Of a DNA stretch of 64,000 nt, positions 44,085-52,042 are shown piece after piece. Under the pieces are notes generated by a model. It made no database searches. It was not told the DNA's origin and was given only the letters and a program-made list of their open reading frames with translations. Within the stretch, counting starts at the first letter, position 1, and every line of letters begins with the position of its first letter. The position numbers and the translations under genes were made by a program. This stretch comes from Bryobacteraceae bacterium (lineage in GTDB: Bacteria > Acidobacteriota > Terriglobia > Bryobacterales > Bryobacteraceae), in NCBI GenBank assembly GCA_030041495.1, contig JASHNT010000141.1:1-64000 (forward strand), read 5' to 3'.

Positions 44085-45227
44085 ATGACGCTCACCCCAA
44101 AACTGGAACAGGATTTTTTGAAACGAGGTTTCTCGCGGCGGAACTTCGGCCGGCTGGCGACGATGATTGCCGCCGGTTCCACTCTGCCTTTCTATAACGA
44201 ACCCGCGCTGGCGCAGCTATCGCAGGTGCGCGGCGCGCCGCCGGACGCGGTGATGATCAACGCCAACGAAAACCCGCTGGGTCCATGCGCGGAAGCCGCG
44301 GAGGCGATGCGCAACATCATCCAGAAGGGAGGCCGCTACAACTACGGCGAAACCGACGATTTCAAATCGACTCTGGCGGAGCAGGAAGGACTGAAGGCCA
44401 ACTACGTTCAGGCTTTTGCCGGATCGAGCGCGCCACTGCATCAATCCGTGCTCGCGTTCACCTCGCCCGCGAAACCGTACGTGATGGCGGATCCGGGCTA
44501 TGAAGCGGGCGGAAACGCGGCCCGTTTTATCGGCGCGAAGGTCGTCAAAGTTCCGCTGACCAAGGACTACAAGCACGACGTAAAGGCCATGGCCGCAGCC
44601 GATCCCAACGCGGGCTTGATTTATATCTGCAATCCCAACAATCCCACCGGCACTCTGACGCCGAAGGAAGACATTGAGTGGCTGGTGAACAACAAGCCTG
44701 CGGGTTGCATCGTGATGATCGATGAGGCTTATACGCACATCTCCGGCGCGCCGTTCAATTCGGAGTACGTCGCCATGGACAAGGACGTCATCATCCTGCG
44801 GACGTTTTCGAAGATATACGGAATGGCGGGTTTGCGCGCGGGAGCAGCTATGGCGCGACCGGACATACTCGAAAAGATCGGCCACTATAGCGCCGGCGCG
44901 ATGCCGATCACGGGAATGATCGGAGCGCGGGTGAGCCTGGGCGTGAGGAACTTGGTGCCGGAGAGACGCAAAATCATCAAGGGCGTTCGCGAAGACGTGT
45001 TCGCGTTTATGGACAAGAACAACTTCAAGTACGTTCCTTCGGTGTCCAACAAGTTCATGGCGGACACCGGCAGGCCGGCCAACGAGGCGATCATGGCTCT
45101 GCGCATGGAGAAGGTCTACATCGGACGCGCGTGGCCGGTGTGGCCGACGCATGTGCGTGTGTCGATCGGCACACAGGAGGAGATGAACAAATTCAAGGCC
45201 GCGTATCTGAAGGTGATGAAGGCCTAA
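44085..45227 (+). CDS. Tat-exported aminotransferase, HisC-like
   Basis: 380 residues. The N-terminus has a twin-arginine signal (FSRRNFGRLATMIAAG). The body is a class I/II aminotransferase of the histidinol-phosphate type: ANENPLGP, NPNNPTG, MIDEAYTH and TFSKIYGMAGLR with the PLP Lys. HisC enzymes are normally cytoplasmic, so export of one in the folded, cofactor-bound state would be unusual. The ATG at 44085 has AGGAG 10 bases upstream; extending upstream gives no signal. The SulP gene follows after 11 bases. Confidence 0.85.
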   Translation: MTLTPKLEQDFLKRGFSRRNFGRLATMIAAGSTLPFYNEPALAQLSQVRGAPPDAVMINANENPLGPCAEAAEAMRNIIQKGGRYNYGETDDFKSTLAEQEGLKANYVQAFAGSSAPLHQSVLAFTSPAKPYVMADPGYEAGGNAARFIGAKVVKVPLTKDYKHDVKAMAAADPNAGLIYICNPNNPTGTLTPKEDIEWLVNNKPAGCIVMIDEAYTHISGAPFNSEYVAMDKDVIILRTFSKIYGMAGLRAGAAMARPDILEKIGHYSAGAMPITGMIGARVSLGVRNLVPERRKIIKGVREDVFAFMDKNNFKYVPSVSNKFMADTGRPANEAIMALRMEKVYIGRAWPVWPTHVRVSIGTQEEMNKFKAAYLKVMKA

Positions 45228-45238
45228 GGGACGATGGC

Positions 45239-46549
45239 ATGTTGGACCGCACAGGGAAGAGCAGTTGGAAAAAATACAATTGGAAGCTGTTTTTGGGCGA
45301 CTGTGGAGGCGGGGCGATCGCGGCTTTGATCGCCCTGCCCTATGGCCTTTCCATGGCGACGCTGATGGGCCTGCCGCCGATTCTGGGGATTCTGACCTCG
45401 GTTTTGACGGCGCCCATCATCGCCGCGCTGGGACGCAATGCGATGTTGATCGGAGGAACCGGCAGCGTCACGGTGCCGTTTATCGCGGCCGCGGTGCGCA
45501 GCCAGGGAATCGGCGGCGCGGCCAAGGTTTCGATTGTCGCCTCAGTACTAATGATGGCGTTCTGCGTGCTTCGTCTGGGGAGGCACGTGAGCAAGGTGCC
45601 GCACGCTGTCGTAGCGGGATTTTCCGTGGGGATCGGCGGGATCATGGTGATCTCGCAGTTGAACGTGATTCTGGGAGTCGGCGCGCCGAAAGGCGACGCG
45701 GCGCTCTCGCAGTTGATACAGGTGCTGGCGCAGATCGGCCACGCGCGCCTGGCTCCCCTGGTGCTGGGAGGAATCGTGATTGCCGCGGCGGCGGTGTGCG
45801 GGCGTTTCGCCCCGCGAGTTCCAGCACCGCTCGCCGGTGTCGTTTTGGCGGGCGTGGCGGCGACCGTGTTGGGATTCCATGAAGCGCAGGTAGGCTCACT
45901 CAAGTTGGAACTGCCACCCTTCGCCGGCTTCGCCTGGAATCCGCAGGACGTTGTGCAAGTGATCCCGTCCGGGCTAGCCCTCGCGTTCGTGACGTCAGTC
46001 AATCTGCTGATGACCTCGCGCGTGGTCGAGCATTTTCGCGGCCGGCATCAGCACGTGAAGCGAGCCGATGCGGACGCGGAACTGGGCGCCTACGGCATCG
46101 CCAATCTGTGCGCCGGAGTTTTCGGCGCGCCGATGAGCGTGGGCATTCCGGCGCGAAGCCTGGCGGCGGTGCGCTGCGGCGGGACGACGCGCATGTCCAA
46201 TCTGCTGCACGCCGTGTTCCTATTCGTCCTGGTGAAATTGGGCTCGGGTTATCTGGCGCACATTCCTTTAGCCGCACTGGCAGGGGTAACGGCGTGGATG
46301 GGCTTCTGCCTGCTTGACTGGAGCGCCTGGCGGAGGCTCGGCAGGATGCGGGCGCTCGACGCCAGCGCGTTTCTAGCGACCGCGCTGGCGGTGCTGGTGG
46401 TTAACGCCGTCGCGGCCGTGCTGATCGGATGCTCGCTCTACGTAGTGGAGTATGCACGGACGCGCACGAAGGTTTTCGGCGCTGGTCTACGGCCGAGCCC
46501 GCAGACGCTCAATGTCGGCGGGGCTCAGCGGCAGTTCTCCCGCCACTAA
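45239..46549 (+). CDS. SulP-type anion transporter without STAS domain
   Basis: 436 residues with about eleven hydrophobic segments. GLSMATLMGLPPILGI and the later NLLMTSRVVEHF block are typical of SulP transporters, with the sulfate/anion core of that fold. The C-terminal STAS domain of full SulP proteins is absent: only some 45 residues follow the last membrane segment. Substrate may be sulfate, bicarbonate or another anion. Probably co-transcribed with the aminotransferase. Its 3' end overlaps the convergent gene by 63 bases. Confidence 0.82.
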   Translation: MLDRTGKSSWKKYNWKLFLGDCGGGAIAALIALPYGLSMATLMGLPPILGILTSVLTAPIIAALGRNAMLIGGTGSVTVPFIAAAVRSQGIGGAAKVSIVASVLMMAFCVLRLGRHVSKVPHAVVAGFSVGIGGIMVISQLNVILGVGAPKGDAALSQLIQVLAQIGHARLAPLVLGGIVIAAAAVCGRFAPRVPAPLAGVVLAGVAATVLGFHEAQVGSLKLELPPFAGFAWNPQDVVQVIPSGLALAFVTSVNLLMTSRVVEHFRGRHQHVKRADADAELGAYGIANLCAGVFGAPMSVGIPARSLAAVRCGGTTRMSNLLHAVFLFVLVKLGSGYLAHIPLAALAGVTAWMGFCLLDWSAWRRLGRMRALDASAFLATALAVLVVNAVAAVLIGCSLYVVEYARTRTKVFGAGLRPSPQTLNVGGAQRQFSRH

Positions 46550-47086
46550 CTGCTCCACCGTCAGTCCCGGCTCGAACACCCCTTCGCGGCTGTGCTTCTT
46601 CTGGCCGGTAAGCATGTGGACCAGTTCATGCGCCACCACCCGGCCCAAGGCGCGGCCGATGAGCAGGTCGGCCTTCTTGAAATCGCCGCCGTTCAGGCCG
46701 GAGCGCACGAACGCGCCCACGCGGTCGCAGGCGACATCGCTGAATGGCTGCACCTGGCCGTCGGTGGTGTAGGTGGAGGCGAGCGGGCCGATCTCGCCCA
46801 GTTCGTCGTAAAGCGGCGGCGGAGGCAGTTCACAGGAGCCGTTAAAGCGCACGACTACCAGATCCGGCGATGAAGATTGGGAGGCTTCCTGGCGCGATTT
46901 CCAATCCAGATGCAGGCCGGCTCCCTTGAGAATATTCTGCGTTTCCTGCTTCATCGCCTCGACCGAGGCCGGCGAGTACTGACCCTTGAAGTCAAGGACC
47001 ACGGTGAGATTGCTGCCGTTCGCCCCTGCCATCGCGGGCATGGCGGCAACTACCAGGGCGATCCATCGGGCTGGGACGTGGCGCAT
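46487..47086 (-). CDS. Secreted HExxH protein of unknown function
   Basis: 199 residues with a signal peptide of about 20 residues (AMAG cleavage). HELVH (His-153, Glu-154, His-157) is a zinc-metalloprotease motif, followed by a second His at about 165 that could be the third ligand. The VVLDFKGQYSPASVEAMKQE start and PPPLYDELGEIG block are of a kind I have seen in other acidobacterial secreted proteins. It is probably an active or degenerate metalloprotease; the substrate is unknown. Shine-Dalgarno AGGTGA. Confidence 0.7.
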   Translation of the reverse strand: MRHVPARWIALVVAAMPAMAGANGSNLTVVLDFKGQYSPASVEAMKQETQNILKGAGLHLDWKSRQEASQSSSPDLVVVRFNGSCELPPPPLYDELGEIGPLASTYTTDGQVQPFSDVACDRVGAFVRSGLNGGDFKKADLLIGRALGRVVAHELVHMLTGQKKHSREGVFEPGLTVEQLVAGELPLSPADIERLRARP

Positions 47087-47141
47087 ATTCTCACCTGGGA
47101 GAACGAAAGGCTACTAGGCTCCGAAAGTATTATACCGGAAA

Positions 47142-47471
47142 CTAGCGGAACGGGATGTCGACTTCAGTGTAGCCGGCAGGCATGGCCCCGTTCACTGCAG
47201 CGGCGATCCGTTCGAAGTGCAGCCGGACGCGCGACCACTTTGTAGTTCCTGTCAGCACCACAATCGCGATCCTTCTCCCTGCCAGGTTCTGTTGATACCG
47301 GATCCTTCGGTCGGTAGTAACGAAGAGGTCAATCGCCGCTTCCTCAGCTGCCTTCAATAGTTCGCCGTTCGTCAAGCGGTCCCAGCCACGGGCCTGGGCC
47401 GTGACCACCGTATGACCTGGAAGAGCGCGGATCAGACCGCGGGGTGTTCCGTGGTCAAAGAGAATGAGCAT
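47142..47471 (-). CDS. DUF5615 PIN-like toxin
   Basis: 109 residues. LILFDHGTPRGL and VTTDRRIRYQQNL carry the acidic residues of the PIN-like active site (DUF5615), a toxin class predicted to cut RNA. It is intact, unlike the other two toxins in the window. The start overlaps the antitoxin by 17 bases in a different frame. No Shine-Dalgarno is needed if translation is coupled. The rest of the fold is seen in IVVLTGTTKW. Confidence 0.88.
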   Translation of the reverse strand: MLILFDHGTPRGLIRALPGHTVVTAQARGWDRLTNGELLKAAEEAAIDLFVTTDRRIRYQQNLAGRRIAIVVLTGTTKWSRVRLHFERIAAAVNGAMPAGYTEVDIPFR

Positions 47472-47706
47472 CGGCCGGTACGGGTGGCACGGGGGCCTTT
47501 AAGCTCTGCGCGACGAACTCCAGCACGGCAGCGATCTGTTCGCGGCTGACGTCGAACTGCTCCATCACTTCTTCGATGCTCAAGTCCTCTAGGTTTTCGA
47601 TGACTGTTGCAACGGGCAGGCGAGTGCCGCGGAATACCCACGCTCCGCTCACTCGGTCTGGGACGCTCTCCACCGCAGGGCATTGGGACCAGTCGATTGC
47701 GGGCAT
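47455..47706 (-). CDS. DUF433 antitoxin
   Basis: 83 residues. The DUF433 core WVFRGTRLPVATVIENLEDL followed by SIEEVMEQFDVSREQI is that of the antitoxins paired with DUF5615 toxins. It precedes the toxin gene, as is usual, and overlaps it. The ATG at 47706 has AGGAGG 9 bases upstream. Confidence 0.9.
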   Translation of the reverse strand: MPAIDWSQCPAVESVPDRVSGAWVFRGTRLPVATVIENLEDLSIEEVMEQFDVSREQIAAVLEFVAQSLKAPVPPVPADAHSL

Positions 47707-47833
47707 GCGTGTCCTCCTGCCTCCAGGATACGCTGCCGAACGCGAGCCGCTAGGCCACCGTTCCAGTCATCCCTGAGCAGTCGCTCGGTGTACGCTTGGA
47801 GGCAGGGGTGCCGGCAGGGTGGCCGAGGACGCG

Positions 47834-48799
47834 ATGAACTTCGAAGACTATAAGGAAATGCGGAATTCGCCGCTAGAGGACTTTGCGACCATTCACAATG
47901 TATCCGAGGGCGCCGAATTATTCAGGCTTTTTGAGTCTTTTCAAGAGGCTCGGTGGGCCTTTCGTGGTCAAGGTAGCGACCGCGCGCCCGCGGCGGGAAT
48001 AGAGAGGGTTGCGGTCAAGCCGGGCGTGGCCGAAGACTTTGTGATGCGCGAATTCAGGCGGCGCGCCCACCAGTATGTTCGGGATTTACCCGACATCGAC
48101 GACGATCTTGAATGGCTCGCTCTAATGCAGCATCACGGCGCCCCAACACGATTGCTTGACTGGACCCGGTCCCCACATGTTGCGGCATTCTTCGCGGCGG
48201 AGTCGTCCAATTGGAAACCGTCCCACAAGGCGACGGCAGGAGATCCAGTCGGTCCGTTCATCATATGGACGGTTGACACTGACAAGGTGAACGCCGAGGC
48301 AGCGCTGATGCTGGGCCTGCCGGAAAACTCGGACCTATCGTCCCGCGAAAACTTCAGGCGAATCTATTGGACGCGGCCGCCGGAGGGTATTTACCTGGTG
48401 GCAGCCGTTCAGCCCCACAGGATGAATGAGCGCCTCACCATCCAGCAGGGAGTGTTCCTTATGGCCAACCACGTTCTGTTCTCCTTCAGGGACTGTCTAA
48501 AGGGCCTCCTGCTTCACGCAAGGAGGAAACACAGCAGAAAGTGGCTACATAAGATCGTCTGCGCGCCCGCCATGCGCCTTGACGTGCTCAGCGCGCTTGA
48601 TCGGGTCAACATCAGCTCCGCGACGCTATTCCCGGGCTTAGATGGCTTTTGCAAGTCACTTTACGTCACTCCTCAGATCCGGGAGACCGAGGACTGGCCG
48701 CGAGTTTCCCAGACCAGCGATCGGGAGCATTGGGTCAAAGGCGCCCCAGCGCGCTCCGGCCCACCTATAGCGCGGCGTCGCCCCGGTCGTCGTTCCTAA
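47834..48799 (+). CDS. FRG-domain protein
   Basis: 321 residues without signal or membrane segment. WAFRGQGSDR and LMQHHGAPTRLLDWTRSPHVAAFFA are the two signature blocks of the FRG domain (named for Phe-Arg-Gly), found in proteins linked to phage defence and toxin-antitoxin genes in some genomes. A second conserved block ERLTIQQGVFL follows in the C-terminal half, and the tail is basic. It is next to an intact toxin-antitoxin pair. The ATG at 47834 (GAGGA 4 bases upstream) is preferred over the GTG at 47819. It ends 35 bases into the convergent glnK gene. Confidence 0.85.
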   Translation: MNFEDYKEMRNSPLEDFATIHNVSEGAELFRLFESFQEARWAFRGQGSDRAPAAGIERVAVKPGVAEDFVMREFRRRAHQYVRDLPDIDDDLEWLALMQHHGAPTRLLDWTRSPHVAAFFAAESSNWKPSHKATAGDPVGPFIIWTVDTDKVNAEAALMLGLPENSDLSSRENFRRIYWTRPPEGIYLVAAVQPHRMNERLTIQQGVFLMANHVLFSFRDCLKGLLLHARRKHSRKWLHKIVCAPAMRLDVLSALDRVNISSATLFPGLDGFCKSLYVTPQIRETEDWPRVSQTSDREHWVKGAPARSGPPIARRRPGRRS

Positions 48800-49103
48800 T
48801 CCGGATCGCATCGGCGACGTTGTACACGAAAATCTTGCCGTCGCCGATCTTGCCCGTGCGGGCGGCTGTGGTGAGTGTGCGGAGCACCTCGTCCTGGCGC
48901 GCGTCGGCGATCACCAACTCGACCTTCACCTTAGGGAGAAGATCGACCTGGTATTCCATGCCGCGGTAAACCTCCTTGTGACCCTTCTGGCGGCCGTGCC
49001 CGCGCACCTCAGTGATGGTCATTCCGTCCACGCCGATGGATTTGAGCGCTTCCTTCACGTCTTCCAGCTTATGGGGTTGGATGATGGCTTCAATTTTCTT
49101 CAT
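48765..49103 (-). CDS. glnK: PII nitrogen regulatory protein (GlnK type)
   Basis: 112 residues, exactly the usual PII length. The T-loop has the uridylylation Tyr-51 in RGMEYQVD; the B-loop is TAARTGKIGDGKIFV. The protein senses ATP/ADP and 2-oxoglutarate and binds AmtB to close the channel when nitrogen is plentiful. The ATG at 49103 is chosen because AGGAGG lies 6 bases upstream. It follows amtB, which starts upstream, so the order is amtB-glnK. Confidence 0.95.
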   Translation of the reverse strand: MKKIEAIIQPHKLEDVKEALKSIGVDGMTITEVRGHGRQKGHKEVYRGMEYQVDLLPKVKVELVIADARQDEVLRTLTTAARTGKIGDGKIFVYNVADAIRIRNDDRGDAAL

Positions 49104-49129
49104 GGTTTCCTCCTGGTGAGACGGGGCGC

Positions 49130-50545
49130 TCACGCCTCGAGTGTGTATCCTTCCTCGCCGTGCATGCTGAGGTCGAGACCTCCGAGTTCATCGGCCTCGC
49201 TGGCGCGAACGCCGACGATCAGGTCGCAGACCTTGAGAATGATCAGAGTCCCGACAATCGCCAGCACCCAGGATACGCCAACCGCGGCGGCCTGATTCAG
49301 CACCTGCCCGGGGTTGCCGTCGATCAGCCCCATCGGCTTGCCGGAGTACACATCATTGATCTCCTTGGTGGCGAAGACGCCAGTGAGGATCGCGCCGAGA
49401 GTGCCACCGATGCCGTGTACCCCGAAGGCATCCAGAGCGTCGTCGTAGTTGAACTTCTTCTTCACCGCTGTGACCATCAGGAAGCACACCACGCCGGCTG
49501 ATGCGCCGATCAGAATCGCAGGGAAAGGTTGCACGAAGCCGGAGGCGGGAGTGATCGCGACCAATCCCGCGACGCATCCGGAGATTCCACCCAGCATGCT
49601 GGGCTTGCCCAGGTGAATCCACTCCGCGAACATCCAGCCCAGCGCGGCCGCCGCGGCACCGAAGTGGGTCGCGACGAAGGCGCTGGAGGCGAGCGAGCCG
49701 GCGCTAACCGCGCTGCCTGCGTTGAATCCGAACCAGCCCACCCACAGTAAGCACGCTCCTACGGTGCTGAGGACCAGGTTGTGCGGCCGCATGGATTCGT
49801 CGGGGTAGCCGACGCGCTTGCCCAGATACAGCGCGCATATCAATGCCGAAACGCCGCTGGTGATATGCACCACCGTCCCGCCGGCGAAATCGAAAGCCGG
49901 GATCTTGCCGCCCAGGCTGGCGTTGAACAATCCGCCCTTGCCCCACACCATGTGCGCCATGGGGAAGTAGACGATCAGCGACCACAGCGTAGTGAACAGC
50001 AGCATCGCCGAAAATTTCATGCGTTCCGCAAACGCGCCCGAGATCAACGCCGGCGTGATGATCGCGAACATCAACTGGTAGACCATGTAGGTCGTCTGCG
50101 GAATGGTCGCGCCGTAGTCTGCGTTGGGCGCCGCGCCCACGCCTCGTAAGAAGAGATATCGCAGGTCGCCGAAGAAAGGAGTTCCTGCGGCGAAGGCAAT
50201 ACTGTAACCCACCACCGCCCACAGCATGGTCACCACCGCCATCAGGATGAAGCTGTGCATCATGGTGCTGAGCACATTCTTGCGGCGGACCAGGCCTCCG
50301 TAAAATAGCGCAAGCCCCGGACCGGTCATCATCAGCACCAGAGCCGCGCTGGTCAGCATCCAGGCGTTGTCGCCCGCCATTTGCGCAGCTTTGGTGGCTT
50401 TGTCGAGATCGGCCAGGCGTTTCTCCAGCTCGGGCGGCACATTCTGCGCCAGTGCGGCCATCGCGCAGAGTAGTGAGAGCAGGCACACACGGAGCCCGCG
50501 TGGCGGAACAAACCTGGTTCCTATTTCCAAAGATGTCTTCAGCAT
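49130..50545 (-). CDS. amtB: Ammonium transporter
   Basis: 471 residues with eleven or so membrane segments. The N-terminal signal-like segment (about 15-33, ending ALAQ) is followed by a soluble helix and then the Amt core (VLMMTGPGLALFYGGLVRRKN, SGVSALICALYLG, DALDAFGVHGIGG with the twin-His pore). It forms a trimeric channel for ammonium uptake. Divergent from the C1 protease gene with 78 bases between starts. Confidence 0.95.
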   Translation of the reverse strand: MLKTSLEIGTRFVPPRGLRVCLLSLLCAMAALAQNVPPELEKRLADLDKATKAAQMAGDNAWMLTSAALVLMMTGPGLALFYGGLVRRKNVLSTMMHSFILMAVVTMLWAVVGYSIAFAAGTPFFGDLRYLFLRGVGAAPNADYGATIPQTTYMVYQLMFAIITPALISGAFAERMKFSAMLLFTTLWSLIVYFPMAHMVWGKGGLFNASLGGKIPAFDFAGGTVVHITSGVSALICALYLGKRVGYPDESMRPHNLVLSTVGACLLWVGWFGFNAGSAVSAGSLASSAFVATHFGAAAAALGWMFAEWIHLGKPSMLGGISGCVAGLVAITPASGFVQPFPAILIGASAGVVCFLMVTAVKKKFNYDDALDAFGVHGIGGTLGAILTGVFATKEINDVYSGKPMGLIDGNPGQVLNQAAAVGVSWVLAIVGTLIILKVCDLIVGVRASEADELGGLDLSMHGEEGYTLEA

Positions 50546-50623
50546 TTCCTGTCAGTATAAGCACATTCGAGATCGTGCGTATTTTCATAAGTTTTTCAAC
50601 CCGCACTGCTAGGATGGAGCCGT

Positions 50624-52003
50624 ATGTCCCAAGACTCGGCTTGGCCTTACCGGATGGATGACGATGACGGCGGCGGATTCTTCGATGGGTTTGACGATGG
50701 CTCCAGCGGTCAGGACGACGGCTCCTACGACGATGGGCAGGACGATTCTTACGACGATCAAGATGAGTCCTACGAAGACGATACTGGCGACACGAATGAT
50801 TCCGAGGACTCGGACGGTTCCAGTAACGGCGGCGATGGTAATGACAGCAACGGCGACGACGGCAGTGACGATAAAGGCGACTTTGACGATCCTGATAATC
50901 TGATCGGTCTCGACCATGGCACCGCGCTCTCCGCGGCCGATTTCCCCAACTCGACCGACGCAGATTTTCAGGACGACGATGGATCCTGGACCCCCGATGA
51001 TTACCAGCAATCCGCCGCCAATCTTTTCGGCGATCACGAATTCTTCGGCGATACGATGGCCACGCGGCGCGCCGACGAAGGTTTTGCTCCGTTCGCCGAG
51101 CCCGGCTTCGCACTGGGCTTCGAGCAGGTCGCGCCCGGCAGTTCGGAAACCCTGCAATTGTTCGAGCGCGACGGGCAGTTGCACGCGTTCGGCTTCGTCA
51201 CGCAGGCGATGCTCGCGTACTTGACGGCGCGGTATACGGGCATCGATTTCAGCAATGTGGACGTATCCGTGCCGCAACGAGGAGAGCCGGTTCCACCACA
51301 GCCTCTGCCGCCTGCCTTCGATTCCGTTCCGGTGCAGGACGCGGTGGACCTGCGCAAATACTGCTCGCCGGTCGGCGATCAGGGGCAGACCTCGCGCTGC
51401 TCCGCCTTCGCTTGGACTCACACGGCCGAGCTGGTGGCGAACATGAAGACCGGCGAAGCTCCGCGCCTATCCTCGACTTTTGCGATGCTCGAATTTCAGC
51501 GGATGCAAGGCGACGCGCAGGATTACGCCTACGCGTATTCGGGCGGCGACGGAACCTCGGGAGGTCCTGATCCGGGGCGTGTGCTCGCCGAGGAAGGCAC
51601 CTGCCGGCAGGAATTGTGGCCGGACGACAGCGAGAGGCCGCTGAGCTCCGAACGTAATTTGGCCACGGATGCCGAGCGGCACAGACTGGATGCAACGCCC
51701 CATCCGATTGCGCTCGAAGACATCCGTAAGGCGTTAAGCGCCGGATGTCCCGTGCATGTCGCGATGAACACGGGTCCCGCGTTTGCCAATGTCGGCCGCG
51801 ACGGGTTGTTCAACGCGTCTGAGCCTCCCAGCGGCAGGCATGGCCGCCACGCCATGTTGATTGTCGGCTACACCGGCAATTTCTACACGCTCAAAAACTC
51901 GTGGGGTGAATCCTGGGGCGATAAAGGCTACGGCTACGTCCCGCAAAGCGTGCTCGCCAATTCCGATGCCGAGTTTGTCGCGGCTCTGGTAAAACGAGAC
52001 TGA
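50624..52003 (+). CDS. Papain-like (C1) protease with an Asp-rich N-terminus
   Basis: 459 residues in two parts. Residues 11 to about 105 are dominated by Asp with Gly, Ser and Glu, with no signal peptide. About residues 230-459 form a C1A protease: Gln-251 in GDQGQ, catalytic Cys-259 (SRCSAFAW), His-409 (GRHAMLIVGY) and Asn-425 (KNSWGESWG). The linker (about 120-230) resembles no domain I know. Bacterial C1 proteins usually carry an export signal; here the acidic region could be a propeptide, a calcium-binding stretch or a secretion element. TAGGAT lies 8 bases before the ATG. Confidence 0.82.
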   Translation: MSQDSAWPYRMDDDDGGGFFDGFDDGSSGQDDGSYDDGQDDSYDDQDESYEDDTGDTNDSEDSDGSSNGGDGNDSNGDDGSDDKGDFDDPDNLIGLDHGTALSAADFPNSTDADFQDDDGSWTPDDYQQSAANLFGDHEFFGDTMATRRADEGFAPFAEPGFALGFEQVAPGSSETLQLFERDGQLHAFGFVTQAMLAYLTARYTGIDFSNVDVSVPQRGEPVPPQPLPPAFDSVPVQDAVDLRKYCSPVGDQGQTSRCSAFAWTHTAELVANMKTGEAPRLSSTFAMLEFQRMQGDAQDYAYAYSGGDGTSGGPDPGRVLAEEGTCRQELWPDDSERPLSSERNLATDAERHRLDATPHPIALEDIRKALSAGCPVHVAMNTGPAFANVGRDGLFNASEPPSGRHGRHAMLIVGYTGNFYTLKNSWGESWGDKGYGYVPQSVLANSDAEFVAALVKRD

Positions 52004-52042
52004 ATCCGATTGAAGGCGCTGCGGACGCTGTTAGAATCAGAT

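Noticed and set aside
50554-50559. TATACT on the minus strand as an amtB promoter
   Set aside because: It lies only 8 bases from the amtB ATG with no matching -35, and the leader would leave no room for the AGGA that precedes the ATG.
49704-51113. Long minus-strand frame across amtB and the C1 protease start
   Set aside because: Arg/His-rich translation with no domain, spanning two oppositely oriented real genes.
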